From Hydractinia symbiolongicarpus (Eukaryota; Cnidaria; Hydrozoa; Anthoathecata; Hydractiniidae), in contig NC_079883.1 of NCBI RefSeq assembly GCF_029227915.1, forward strand, positions 14,508,001 through 14,572,000: a stretch of 64,000 nt of DNA. The letters are read 5' to 3'. Shown here one piece after another: positions 37,290-50,347 of the stretch; positions within the stretch are counted from its first letter, which is position 1, and every line of letters starts with the position of its first letter. The notes under the pieces are model-generated. The model saw nothing but the letters and a program-made list of their open reading frames with translations, was not told where the DNA came from and made no database searches. A program made the translations under genes and the position numbers.

Positions 37290-37835
37290 AGGCTTTAACA
37301 AAAAAGTTAGGAAAGAATTGGCAAGTCAGGAGCAATCCATACACATAAAGTTGGCTAACATTTGCGAAATTGCCTTCACAAAATATTCAGGTGAGAATTC
37401 CCGATTTTAAAAGCAATCCATACATAACACATTCGGTTATGTTGGTAAATCGAGCATCTGATAAGTAAGAGATACAGTTATTTCCGCAAATTAGACCTTT
37501 GATAATCATTCAGGAAAGAGCTCCTGTTTCTAGAAGCAATCCATACATCACAGATTCAGTTGTTTCGGTGGATTGGCCCATTGTTAAGCATTCACGAAAA
37601 AGCTTCTGTTTCTAGAAGCAATTCATACATCACAGATTCGGTTATTTCGGTAAATTGAGCCATTGGTAAACATTCAGAAAAAGGATCCTGTTTCTAAAAG
37701 GAATCCGTACATAATAGATTTGATTGTTTCGGTGAGCTAGGTCGTTGAAAAAAAATTTAGGAAAATGGTCCTGTTTCTAGAAGCAATCCATACATAGCAG
37801 GTTCCGTTGTTTTGGTGAATTGGTCCTTTCCTAAC
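37290..37835. repeat. degenerate tandem repeat of about 82 bp
   Basis: About six units share TCCTGTTTCTAGAAGCAATCCATACAT-type cores. Core spacing is 82-83 bp between 37525, 37607, 37689 and 37772, and about 81 bp between the earlier cores near 37331 and 37412. One interval is about 40 bp longer. Confidence 0.85.
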
Positions 37836-38990
37836 ACCGAAGTCGGCACTTGTCCATGGCATTATCAAGCCCTGCAGATTTCTCTCGTTTCGCTTAATTT
37901 TGGCCGGAAATGAATTGTGTCTAATGTATTATCACATATACGAACTCTACTTGTCTTGTTTCGATGAATTGAGGCCTGAATACTTTTGTATATAGCGATT
38001 ATCTCTTGGTTGAACGAAACCTTTTTTTGTTTCACAACATTAAAACTTGTTAACATATACTGGAATGAACTTTAGGCAAACGTGTATCATGTCGTCTTCG
38101 TTAAGGATTAATCTGTTATGCTTTCGAATATAGAAGAATCCGTTTTTTTTGTGAAACAATTGTTAATATATATTGAACGATTGTAGTTTGTAGTTGTAGT
38201 TTCTTGATGAAATGTGTTTGTGTATTTCATAGACTGAAGTTATGAATTATACTTTCAGGTTTATTGAATGGTTTTATGATGGTTCTCATAATGTATATAA
38301 ATGTACTGACAGTAACTCAATTTTTCTTTGTAGTTTCCTCAAATAATTATTTTTTTCAAAAAATATGCTCATGCACTACGAAAGTCAAAACCATTAGCAT
38401 CTGTGGCATCACAGAATGTTTCACAAGAAGATTACTACTTCTTTATATATTGCTTTTTGTTAATATAGAAAGTTTTTTATGTGATTACTTCAAAAAAAAT
38501 ATGATCAAGCTTGTGGCCATCCTTTTTAATATATTACATAGCATGCCCGGAATGATATTTTGAAACATTCACTTTCTATTTGATAGCCCATTGTGATTGA
38601 TTTCAATTTATTTCCACAAATGAATATATATAATACAGTGCCACGTATGAGGTGAGCTAGTTTTACGTATACTATACATCTTGTATTATTATAAGAAGCA
38701 AATAAGTACTTGTTAAAAAAATATATTCTACAAATAGTTGAAATAGTATACAGCTAATAGTTTTGATTGAAGTAGAATGAAATGAATGCGGGCTAAAAGA
38801 CTTTGGAACAAACTCAATTTCTTTATTCCCTTTATAGTTCAGAAACATATTTTAATGACTTGACACAAGTTGATAATATAAATTGATTACAAACAATAGA
38901 ACATGCTGCGTGGAGTGAGTGAGGAGGAGAAGAAGAAAACTGTTTTGAACGTAAACGATGAAGATCCGTCTCGGAGATGGAGACCCGTCA
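37836..38990. other. non-coding stretch
   Basis: No supported gene. The plus-strand frame at 38264-38563 is hydrophobic and AT-rich without a motif. Confidence 0.45.
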
Positions 38991-38992
38991 CG

Positions 38993-39552
38993 TCACATTA
39001 ATTTTAATTGGGTTTTTATAGTTTTTTCGCGCACTTTCACATTGTCTTCTAATCTCCGTACGAATAGGACAAGCGTGTGGTAAAAGTGAGAATCGAAAAT
39101 ATCGTAGTTCTTGATTGAAATCTTAACGTAAAGAGTTTCTTCAAGCAGCAAAAAGGAAGCAAGTAGCTAGACATTTCTTTTTTGAGTATGCCGACTTCTT
39201 CTTCACATCTTTTCAACAGCTCTAATTCAATCAGAACAACTCTTTTAAATTTCATCGACAATCCTTTAAAAAATACGATGTAGTATATATTGGGAGATAT
39301 TTTTGTGTAACAATATTTTCGTTGTTGCCACTATTTTTTGAGCCCTACAGTACCTCTATCCGAATGTTTTCACAATAAATGTAAAATCGTGATATACGAA
39401 GTGTCAAGAAATGTAACAACAATTCTACTTACCATCAATTCCGGTATTTTCCATCCATTGGGATGACACTTCATGAAGTCTACCCATAGTTGAGAACTGT
39501 TTTGTGATGGCGGCATTGTAGCCAATAAATCCAATGCTAATTGAATGTGTTC
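38993..39552 (-). pseudogene. decayed two-exon gene fragment, family unknown
   Basis: An exon-like segment 39433-39552 (acceptor after a pyrimidine tract, donor GTAAGT) reads YNAAITKQFSTMGRLHEV and joins in phase to a segment from 39263 downward that reads RVVLIELELLKRCEEEVGIL then KKEMSSYL. After that the protein-like reading moves to another frame (LLLEETLYVKISIKNYDIF) and ends at a TGA at 38993-38995. The charged helix suggests a transposase-like or coiled-coil tail, but I do not recognise the family. Confidence 0.35.
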
Positions 39553-42500
39553 CTTCAAATATGAAAAAGTAGAAAATAAAGTATGATGACACAACATGTA
39601 TCAACAAAAATGTATTGCAGTTGGTTTCACTATCCAAAATTCAAAACAACAGACAAAATGTTTTTGAATATCAAGCCAAAAAAATCTGTATATTTTGAGA
39701 TAAAAATATAGTATGTTCCCTAATTCTAATAACCATATCCTAATACTGTATATATTTAGAAATAAAAACACATTGAGCAAAATATTTCAGCATCAAGCAT
39801 TCGTTGTAAAATTTAAAAACTTTAAAAATTGTAAAATTTAAACCCTCTACTTCTATTTTATACATAAACAGTATTGGCTCTCAAGTTTTACTACCATACA
39901 ATATAATTTTCAACATTTATAATTTTTTATCAGAGTCTCCACAGATTTACATACTATGTAATTCAATTCTCCTTTTATTATCTGCCTTCTTTGTTTCTTG
40001 TTTGTCCTTATATGCATTGCTTCTGCCCATGAAATAAGGTGTCGTTGTCCTTTTCGCTAGCTGTTGTTATTTTTAAATTTTTCACGGAGCAACTTTCCCA
40101 TTTTGCTAGATCTTTTTCAGAGAGAAGATATATTCAGATGATAGAATATATCTTACCTACTTTAATCATAGAAACTTTGCAAGATTGAATTGAATTGAAG
40201 AAGAATTTCGAAAAGTGAAATTAAATTTCGTGAGATAAATTTTCGCCATGGCACCATTATGCGATTGTTTCATGAAAAGTACATACACATTTTCAATGTG
40301 TTTATTGAAATTTCAACACGTTCTTGTTTCAATTATTCCTTTTGAAATTCACTATATTGGTCAGGAAGGAATCATTTTTAGCTCGAAATATAATTTTTCT
40401 GCACTTCACTCACAAGCTACCTAGATATACAACCACCTTCAATCTACATTCGCTCGGCGTTCATTTTTTTAAATAATGAAACAATATTCAGCAACCTTTC
40501 CCAACAAACTATCTGATGCTGATTAATTAAGTCTCAAATGATCCTCCATTATAGAAAACTTCATAGATTGTTATTAAACAATTGATATTTTATACTCTTA
40601 GCCTTTTACTTTGTGTTTAGTACTCTACTGTGAGTTCCTGTGTTATGATAGTTATCCTTTTTAAGCAATTTAGTTTGGTGCGGTTGTCTATACCATGGCA
40701 AACAACTCTGTTTGTGAGTGACCACGGTAAAATATACAGTATGAATTAATGGCCCCTTAACTCACCGCTGGAGGCAAAAAAGAAGGTGAGATAACTCTTG
40801 TACACGCCTAACTGGCTGGCCATCTCCAAAGGCTTTCAGTCTGTCTAGCCATAAATTTGGCCAGGAGACCCAGCGTTGTCCCTTCAAACCACCCTTATAA
40901 TCATTTTTTCTTTCTCTATAAAAGAAAGCTTAAATAACTAGGCCAGCCATAAATTATAATATGAAATGTTGTGGAAGGTTGAGCTGGGTATCCTGGCTAC
41001 AGCCTCTGCTGTCTAGTGTAAGTGGCGGCTTCTCAAGTTTGTAGATACCGATGATGGCATAAATAAATAAATCTTAGTGTTATATTTCCTTGTCTGAAAA
41101 CAGGGTAGAGGGTGGGGAACAAGGATGCAGTAGTCCGTAAACCGCGGAGCGCCCTGCAGTGCAGCGGATAGACGCAGAAGCGATGCGCTCCGCCCTGACA
41201 TGGTCACCAGGTCTCTACATTATATGGATTCTTGGATCTCCTGAAAAAATCATCATTATATCCATTTTTTATACATATGGTCAATATATCAATATTTAGA
41301 AGCCCGTTCATTCCAGTGCATATGGACATAATATCCATTCTACATTATCGATATATTGTCCGTTTTTTATAGTGAGGATGTTGTAAAAACAAAGCCCTTA
41401 GAAGTCAAAAAAGTCATAACGAGGACATTTTAAACCTTGTCAAAACCCAACCCAACAACTTTACTATTTAAATCTGACTGTTCAAATCTTCGTTGTCGAA
41501 CCATTAACTTTTGATTAATCACGATAGAAAATTCGAAGAGCTTAAATTTCTGATTTGTTTCCATTTTAAAAAAGCTGCAAAAGATAAATAAGAATTTCAT
41601 CCATATCGTTACTTATCGGTACTGGCATGGTTAGAACTTGATGATGTGGTTACAAAAGATTGCGTAACAAAGCGTACGGCGGTTCTTATTATTAATGGCA
41701 ATTAAAAATAATTAAAATACCCCGATATCGAATTGAACCTTCGATTTTTTTGTAGATTAATGGAGCTTATTCTGTTTACCGCAATTTTGCACACAAAGAG
41801 ACGGAAAAAGGGTATAACTGTATGAATTTTAAATTTTGAATTGATTTGGATTATTGTTTGTTGCAGTATGAAACTAATTACTGCACACCATGTTGTTCTT
41901 CCATTTGAACTACCACCTTCAAAGATGGATTGGATTCGAACCAATAACTTTCATGGTTTTACAACAATAGATATTGCTTGGAATTCACAAAATTCAATGT
42001 CACTTCAAATAAAAACACATCATAAAGCTTGTTGTTACAAAATTAATTGTGAGTTAAAAACCCTAGCTAAGTATTACAGGTTTATTGAAACTGTTGTCTC
42101 CTTGAATTAACAAACTTTAGACTTCGCCAAAGTTTTTATTAAAGTAAAGGGTGTAGCCAGCTATTTGAAAACTTTTGTTGCAGCCAACTGGTATTCGGCT
42201 ATTTTTGCTTTTTAGGCAAATTTTTTAAAAAATTCACGTTAATTTAAATACAACCTAGACCCGGGACGACGTTGTACTTATGAAACATAATACAAGTTAA
42301 CCTGGGAAGAGGTCAGGGAAGGGCAACAAAAAGTTAGTATGTATCACCATGCTCGACAGCATGACTACATGTATTAATGTAACTGTTTCTCTTTTATTAC
42401 TTGCAGAGTAATGAATTACCCAATGGGTTATAGCATATGCTTGCCATTTATAAAACAACGCCTCCATCCATGATCGTACGCATTTAATATTTTGCAACGT

Positions 42501-42630
42501 GAAATTCATCCTTGAACAAAATTTAAAATTTTAGGCCTACTAAATATCTTGAATTAACATTTAAGGTCGATTTTGATCACATGAAACGTGTACAACTGTT
42601 CTAAATTTTAACGAGCTTGTTCGAAAACGC
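39553..42630. other. non-coding stretch with a possible SINE
   Basis: No supported gene. At 41144-41193 GCGGAGCGC and GCGCTCCGC form a perfect 9-bp stem, within a GC-rich patch (41097-41215) that differs from its AT-rich surroundings and may be a short interspersed repeat. An ATTTATTTATG-like tract lies nearby at about 41060-41075. Confidence 0.4.
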
Positions 42631-42639
42631 ATGTTGTAC

Positions 42640-43990
42640 AAAAAAGCAAGGGGAAACTTCATTCTAGTCAATACACAAGCAAGCGAACTGAATTAAGTAA
42701 CAGGGGAAGATGTCCTATTAGGGTAAATATTTAGGCAAGTAGCCAGGCCCATCCATACCTACACATACAATACTAAAAACAAAATTTAGGAAACTATTCC
42801 CGCAATAAATACGATATTGAATGTATTGTGAAGCTAAACAAGGAAAAGCTTATTCTGATTAAAAAACAATTAGACAAGTAGCGAAACCTATCAATTCATC
42901 ATTGTATTTTGGGGAATAACCTTACGCAATATAAAAAAAGAACAGAATAAAAAAACGTCAAACGATCACTTTTTTCTATTCAAAAATCGAAAGGGCGAGT
43001 AGCACACGCGTGCGTATATCATTGCATGTGCATACATCAAAGATTTTGTTAAAGCTCTCTCGCACCAAATGAAATGTTCAATGTTCTAGTAAGCAAATAA
43101 AAAAACCTTTCTTCTACTCTGTAAACAGGCAAGGGAGCAAAAGATCCTGCAATACAACCTAACAAAGAGATCTGATAAAAACGACATCGCGAAAGGTGAA
43201 GTATTAAATCTCTTGGTCGGCCAATTCGAGACTTTATTTCACTCAGAAAACAGGCACAAGAGTGTGAGACCCATCCATACATCATTTAAAATGAGAATTT
43301 TGGAAGTTGCTTTTCACGCTGCATAAAAAGTTAGATATCCATCCATACACTACTAAAAAGGAGATTTAGATAATATCAGATGTCCTAACATGTGAATTCA
43401 CAGGAAGACTTTATCCCACTCAGTAAGAAGCAGGAACGGGGGAGACTGATTCATACCACCATACAATATTAAAAGGATATTTTGCAAAACCTTCCTTCAG
43501 GCGGAAAAAACATACAGCATGTCGTAGCAGACCTGTGTATACAACATTAGTTCTCCTCAGTAAACAACCAAGAAAATGAGAGATCCATCGATACCTTATA
43601 AAAATAAAGATTCTATCGATATACATGCATCATTTAAAAAACGCATTTTTTTAATTTACCCTTCTCGCGAATTAAAATATTCAGCACGCCAACCTGGTAG
43701 AAAACTTTATGCTAGACACTAAACAAGGAATGATGTTTGATGCCCATCCATACACCACTAAGAAGGAGATTTTGGAAAAAAGTCGCAAATACGCTTGTAC
43801 GAAATAATAAATTAGATGTTCTAACAGCTCAATTCATGGAATACTTTATTTTTTATCTTAACACAGTAAGTTTGCTGGAATGTGGGACACCTATACATAC
43901 ATTTATCAAAGGAGAGATATTAAAACAAACAGTAGATTTGGATAACTATCCATACACAAATAAAAACGATATTTTAGAAAAATAATTGTG
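42640..43990. repeat. degenerate repeats with CCATCCATACA cores
   Basis: Diverged units contain CCATCCATACACTACTAAAAAG or similar, followed by GAGATTTTGGA-type words (near 42750, 43265, 43340, 43460, 43742 and 43955). They share the CCATACA word with the array at 37290-37835. Open frames here follow the repeat. Confidence 0.5.
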
Positions 43991-46900
43991 TGTCATGTTT
44001 TTTTTGCTGTTTATAGGAAGCAGTGTAATTTGATTTTGAACTTTTAATATTTTTAAAACTAAAACCTCATGACAACAATGATAAAAAAGTATATGGACTT
44101 TTTTTGTTCGTAGCAGTTAGAAAAACTAATATTGCTAATATTTATAGGACACATTTTAATAGCAGACGATGTTTTATACTGTATAAATATTCATTATAAA
44201 TAAATGAATGAATAAAAAATGAATAAATAAATAAATAAACTATTCGGAGGAACATAGTTATTAATATAGTGTAACTAGCTATAAAAATTGAGTTATGACT
44301 GCATCTTTCACGTTTTACCGGCAATGTTAATTGTCTACATTTATAACGACGATATGGTTGCTACGAAGTTAAGTTATATTGCGCTGTACAAGGCCTGTTC
44401 TTAAAGCTCTCTAGCCATTGAACGCTACGACTTTCTCATAACCGGTTGAAAATAGCTATTAGTTAATAATAGGGTAAATAGAATTTGATTTAGCTAATAT
44501 TGCGTGTATTTCGACTCCTAAAAAGAAATAGTACTGTAGCATTTTTTTTGCAAAACAGGAAAATTTGTTGAGTTATTTCTAAAAGGTTTTTTAGTAACAC
44601 TAATTGACCAAGGCAGTTCACAAGATAGCGTATAGCTCTGAATAGACCATTTCGGAGATTATGCGCCATTATGAATTTGCGGAACTCGGTGGTGCAAGTT
44701 GAACTTTGGACTTCATGTTTATTCAGTCATTTGCCTTGCGAAACTGCTGGCGGCAGGACAGTTTTGATTTTTGATATCTGTTTTTATCTTTGTGATACTA
44801 ATTTTATGATATATATTTTGAAAAAAACTTTTATTAGGCACTTATTTGTACTTTTAATTTCTTTTTGTACAATAAAGGCAACTTAATATATCCTAAAAGC
44901 CTTTAAACTAGCTAGCTAGCTAGAGGTCTCCCAAAAATGCTTTTAGGACACTGTACTGTAGCTAGCTATAAGGCTGTAATTAGTAATTAATGCTTGGTTA
45001 AAGGTAACTTCATTTTATATTTAGATATTTAAAATTGTGTAGCTACTTTGTGCATTATAAACATATTGGCATTGGATTTTAAACTTGGATTATACTTTAC
45101 TTTAGAGAGAAATTTTTGATTTTGGAAATACCTTACTGGATTTAAACTTGAACTATGTTTTTGGATTTGTAAAGAAATGTTTAGGTTGTAATATTTGTAA
45201 AGATCTAGAGAGTTATAATCCATTGTCAAAATACTTGTCAAAACTCTATAGTGTTATTTATTCCTAAAGTGAAACTTAAGCTCGCAAAATAATCTGGCTT
45301 CTTTTCTATAACGGATGTAAAAATTTTCAATACACTGCCTATAGAGATACGGTAACAGGTTCAGTCGCAGATTTTAGGAATAGAGTCATGAGTCATTTTA
45401 ATTGCAAATAACTTTTATTATTTTGATATTTTTATAATTTTGTTTCTCGGTGTATGTTTGACCCTTGATTCGTCTACTTAAACACTCCTATCTTTGAGTC
45501 TTTCAAGAGTGGTATTAGAAAGAATACCTGTCTTTCTTCCCTGCTTTCGCTATTGCCCTATAATTTTTTTGTACGCTTCTCTTATTGAAAAATATCAAAA
45601 AGGGAGAAATGAGTTTAGTTTACAGACTAAAGTGTTATTCAATTTTTTGTTTTTCTATGTTATTTGTTTCAGTCACAATGTATATTTTACATGATTTTTT
45701 GTTATATATACGTATGGTCTTTGTCGGTTTCTTTATCAGAACACGCAATTATAGCAGTAACTTATTACTTAAGTGTAAATCTTTATGATAAATAAATAAA
45801 TTACTCTGTGAAGCTTGTTTGAATTATTGGCATAATAAGTTCCATCGCAGAAAAAGCTATTAATTATTAATATGAGGGGTGGTAATAAATTGAAATAGGT
45901 CATAAAATTTTTCGAAATTTGGTGTTGCTTGTTCAATTTTTCAACACAAGTCAATAATAAAAAAAGGTAGGAAATTAGCTCACTGAAGAGAGAGGGGTAT
46001 TTCAACTGGCAATATTACCTGTACATATAATGTGACCCTCCTGAAAGTCAATATACTGAATAAAAATTTGACTACTTATTTGAATAATTATGGTATCAAG
46101 TTAGCAATATCTCTACACTGTCTCAACTTAACAAGGATTGTCCAGATTTCAGACATTTCTAGCCTAGTTAACTAAGTTTTCTTCGAGATATTAAAATTGA
46201 GTTTCTTATTTAATAATTTTCCAGTGCAAAACCGAATTAAAATCAACCAATAAACATAAAGCCAGCATGACCACATCTAACATTAAAGATTTCTCAATAC
46301 TGATCACGTGAGCAAAAAACAATAGAATTTCTTGCCTTAAAGTATTCACAAATTTCTTTCATACAAGACAAAAAATATCTTCTGAGCAATTGTATTTCAA
46401 TTGGCATAACTGGTATTTTATTTAATAAAGCATGTTAACATCAAAGATAAATGTATCATAAATGTAAAAAACAACTTTTTAAGACAAAGCATTCTTACTA
46501 CAAAGTGAGCACACAACACTATTCTTCTTGCTTTAAAAAATAAGATTAAAATAATTCGTTAACAAAATTCAATCTAGCTCAGGCTACAAAAAGTTAATTA
46601 TATGCTTAACTCAGATATCTTTGAAAAGATGCCATACACTGCCTCTTTTTTCAACAATAAATGCAAATGCACTAGCTCTTTTGGAACATGTATTCAGTAT
46701 GGAATTAGCTACCTTTCATGTTGATAGAAAATATATTTAAAAAAAGTATTCTGTTTATATAAAAAATCAACTCTGGCCTACTTTTCACCACATCAGATTT
46801 TAAAAACTAACGTTTTTCCCAAAAAAATATTTTAATTTTTTTATAAAATTATTATTCAACAGATAACCGAAAAAAACATAATCAATTTAAACTTTTTAAT

Positions 46901-47950
46901 AGCAAATTTCCAGAGTTAATGTATACTATTAATAGCATGGCTTTATTACGTATTATGACGTTTAACAGTTAAAAATTTATTGTTGCCAGAAATTGTATCC
47001 TGGAAGAATCAATTTTTATATGAAAATTATACCAATAATCATAATTTTCCTCAAAAAGTTACTTTTTGGTCTTATAACAGCAGATCACTGAGAATTTACA
47101 CAACTAAAAATCTTGTGGTAACATTTTTAAAATTAAAAATCTTGATTTTGTAAACATTATATGCACAAATTCTAAAAAATTATAAAAAAAAATTAAAAGT
47201 AATTGGAAATATCATCTTTTTTAAAACATCTATGGACACGCTGCGTACAAAAAAAGAATTGTATGGAGCAAAAGATCGAAATGGAACTGAAGTTTAAAAA
47301 AAATGTCTTTTAGTAAAAAACACAATCGTTACGGAGAAAATATCACTTGCCGTAAAAATATAGTCTGCGGCCATGTGGAGGGGCGGATGGACATAGCAAA
47401 CAAAATAGTAGATGATCGCAGTGAATACAACATGGTATGACATAGCCCTCCCTTTGTCATGTATTCCTGCAGTATATATTTGCTATAGGTTACTTCTAAC
47501 GACAAAGCAATGTGTTTCGTTAATATATTAACACTTTTAAACCACTCCATAAGTGAATAATAAAAAATAAAAAATTGCATGCGCAAATTAACAAATATAG
47601 GTTCATTCGTGTTGTTTTTTTCATGGAATTCCTGGTACAATGTGCATATGTTATACAGTGACAGTCTTATCTCTAGTTCTGATTCACTGGTGGGACTGTC
47701 AAGATTGAGGCCCTAGACGCCTCTTTAGTTTTGATCTTTAATAAATCCCAGTTAAATGAGATGTTCCAAGGGTACAATCTTAACGGCCCCATCACTGCTT
47801 CTCTGCTATCGTAATAACTCCAGTTTAAAATGGTGCCAGGAGTAATTCTTGTAAGTAGATGTTTTTTATCTTCTCTTTTTTTCTCATTTTCTGTGATCGC
47901 TTTTACTTTCGATTTTTTGTCGATTTATTATTTGTTACTTTTTCTGTTTA
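43991..47950. other. long non-coding AT-rich stretch
   Basis: A short AAAT-type simple repeat lies at 44190-44241. Open frames such as 47329-47640 (minus) have no recognisable domain. TAGCTAGCTAGC occurs at about 44911-44922. Confidence 0.5.
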
Positions 47951-47958
47951 AAGTGTAA

Positions 47959-48190
47959 ATGATACAGTTTCCCTGTAGTGTGTGTGGAAAACCAGTTAAA
48001 AACAACAGACATGCAATTTTAAGCAATTATTGTGATAAGTGGTCCCACTGTAATTGCAATGAAATCTATACTTTTGAATACCTATTTCATTAAACAAGGT
48101 CCAATGATGCTTGGCTATGCCTAAGTTATGTAAATCATGCCATGCCCTTTTTTTATTCCTCAGATACAAATGTTGTAAAAATATGGACAA
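47959..48190 (+). pseudogene. LINE ORF start with PHD-like zinc finger
   Basis: From ATG at 47959 the frame reads CSVCGKPVKNN, then CDKWSHCNC, a stop at 48091-48093, and continues in the same frame with NDAWLCLS and AMPFFYSSDTN. The C-x2-C ... C-x2-W-x-H-x-C ... W-x-C layout is the PHD-like finger found at the start of some CR1/Jockey-group LINE proteins. Some expected cysteines are shifted or lost. Confidence 0.55.
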
Positions 48191-48204
48191 TGCTCCCACT
48201 TCCG

Positions 48205-48360
48205 TAATAACAAAACAGGTAACGACTAGTCTCCGCAGAACCACCACAGAACAAGCAGCGAACCACCAGTCTCCGTAGAACAACCAGAGAACCAGCAGCG
48301 AACCGGCAGTACTATGACAGAACGAGTAGTCTTGGTTGAGAACCACCAGAAAATGTTGAT
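48205..48360 (-). repeat. short-unit repeat, inverted partner of 54715-54835
   Basis: Units of about 20 bp such as CCACCAGTCTCCGTAGAAC and AACCAGCAGCGAACC. The reverse complement matches 54715-54835, including the ACAGGTAAC edge followed by CAGTCTCC. Confidence 0.7.
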
Positions 48361-48422
48361 GAGAAAAAACAATAGTTGACGGAATCATCAGAATAGCGAT
48401 CGCTGTAAATGCTCCATGCCTT

Positions 48423-48444
48423 ATAAAAAAAAAAAAAAAAAAAA
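48423..48444 (+). repeat. poly(A) run
   Basis: About 20 consecutive A bases, 70 bp before the Copia 5' LTR; possibly the 3' end of an older retroposon. Confidence 0.8.
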
Positions 48445-48516
48445 CTGCAAAATTTCGGTAGAATTTACTATCCCGCCCCTTATTTCCGGGAATATTGAGA
48501 ATAAATTAGTAGTATA

Positions 48517-48593
48517 TGTCATTATGTTCATTATATCTTTTAGGTTTATATGTACGGCTTTATGCCATAATTAAGAATAAAGATCTATTCACA
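48517..48593 (+). repeat. Copia 5' LTR, 77 bp
   Basis: Matches 54112-54188 at 73 of 77 positions by eye. It is unusually short for a copia LTR. Confidence 0.92.
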
Positions 48594-48620
48594 TTCTGGT
48601 AGCAGAGGCTAGTTAAGAAG

Positions 48621-49708
48621 ATGGCAACTGGAACAATCATGATGGCACAAAAGTATGGATTGCCCCAATTTTCTGAAGATGGGATTTTATGGGAAGTAGT
48701 TACAGAACTTCCAAAGAAGAAACAAGGACCAGTTGTTTATTTGAGTTTAAATTCAGAAGTACGTCAGCCTTAACGAAAGAAGAATTGAATGAAGAAGATG
48801 GTTTAAATAAACTTGTTAATAAAATAAAAGAACTATATGGCATTACTGAAGATCAAGCAATGTTCAATGCTTACGAAAAATTTGAGACCTTTCACCGTTC
48901 CAAGACAATGTCGATTGGTGATTATGTAAATGAATTTGAACAGTTGAATCAAAAACTTAAGAGTTTTAAAATTGAGTTACCAACTGCAGTTCTTGCATAT
49001 CAACTACTAAAAAATGCACATGTACCGAAAGCTACACGTGAACTAACACGTGCTACGGTTCCTTCCCTCACATACGACTCTATGAAAAAACAGATAAAAG
49101 CCATTTATGATCAATGTGCTCAAAGTGAAAGTAGTAAAGACAGTAATGATATTGGTGTTGAGCAAGAAGTATTATATGGTCAAAAGTTTGACAGACGACG
49201 TTTTACCAATTGGAACACTCGTGGACGTGGCAGAGGTGGTAAATATTTCAGTGCTAAAAGAAGCCAGTACAACCCTAATGGTCCTGATGGACATCCATTG
49301 CAATGTCACCATTGCAAATCTATAATGCATTTCATGAATGACTGTCCTGATAAGAATAAAGGAAGCAAAGGGCAGGATAAAGTACATGTGCAGTTTTTCG
49401 CAAAGGGTGTGGAACAATGCTTTATGGAGCAAGTTGTGTCTGAGTCTTTGAATTGTGCTTCACTAAACTCAGGATGTTCATCGACAGTTTGTGGTAAAAA
49501 TTGGCTTGACTGTTACATAGACACTATGCCAGAAGGGACAGCTTTAGCTGAAAGTAAGAGTAACAAGTCCTTTAATTTGGGCCAGGTGGAAGCTTCCCCT
49601 CAGTTAAAAAAGTTAACATCCCTGTTAATATGGCTGGAATGCAAGCCCATATTCTTACTGATGTTGTCGATTGTGAATTACCATTATTGTTATCAAAAAA
49701 GAGTCTGA
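48621..49708 (+). pseudogene. Copia gag and start of protease, frameshifted
   Basis: Gag probably starts at ATG 48621 (MATGTIMMAQKYGLPQF). Near 48765 the protein-like reading moves to the frame that is open to 49708. It carries gag motifs (NKIKELYGITEDQAM), an Arg/Gly-rich stretch (RGRGRGG) and a zinc knuckle CHHCKSIMHFMNDC. The protease region reads SLNSGCSSTVCG, where the catalytic Asp of the D-S/T-G triad is replaced by Asn. Another frame change lies at about 49600-49630. Confidence 0.88.
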
Positions 49709-50347
49709 AAGCAGCTAATAGCCAACTTGATTTTGTTAATGATAAAGTCACTATGTTTGGAAGAGACATTCCTTTACAACACACGTCAAATGGCCATTAC
49801 TGTATACCTCTTACACCTAAGCAAGTTGCTGTTAACAAAACATCTCCGGGTGTAAATGCCACCAGAGTTATATTCACAGTCAACGATCTCACTGTAAAAT
49901 CACCTGAAGAAAAATGCAAAATAGCTACAAAGCTTCACAAACAGTTTGGACATCCCATAGACAGCAGCAAACTGAAAACTCTTCTCCAAGATGAAAATGT
50001 TGAAGATAAAGAGTTATTTCAGCAAATTGACAATGTTACAAACTCTTGTGACACATGCAGTAGATATATATGAAGGCTCGATCAAGGGCCAATTGTCTCA
50101 CTACCAATGGCCTCAGATGTCAATGAATGCCTTGCCATGGACCTAAAATTCCTGACAGTTAATCATAAAAAGTTAACCATACTTCATATGATTGATGTGT
50201 TCTGTAGATACAGTGCATCAACAATTATCAAATCCAAGAATAAGGAAATTATCGTAGACACAATTCTCAAGCACTGGGTTGCTATTTTTGGCACACCAAA
50301 CTCGATTTTTTCAGACAACGGAGGGGAGTTCAACAATGAGCTCTTAA
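49630..50347 (+). pseudogene. Copia protease end and integrase, N-terminal part
   Basis: The frame continues with LHKQFGH and CDTC, the HHCC zinc-binding part of integrase, then meets a TGA at 50071-50073. It resumes in the same frame with the catalytic core: AMDLKFL (first Asp) and IFSDNGGEFNNEL (second Asp). At 50344-50347 it is interrupted by a TTAA-flanked insertion. Confidence 0.88.
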
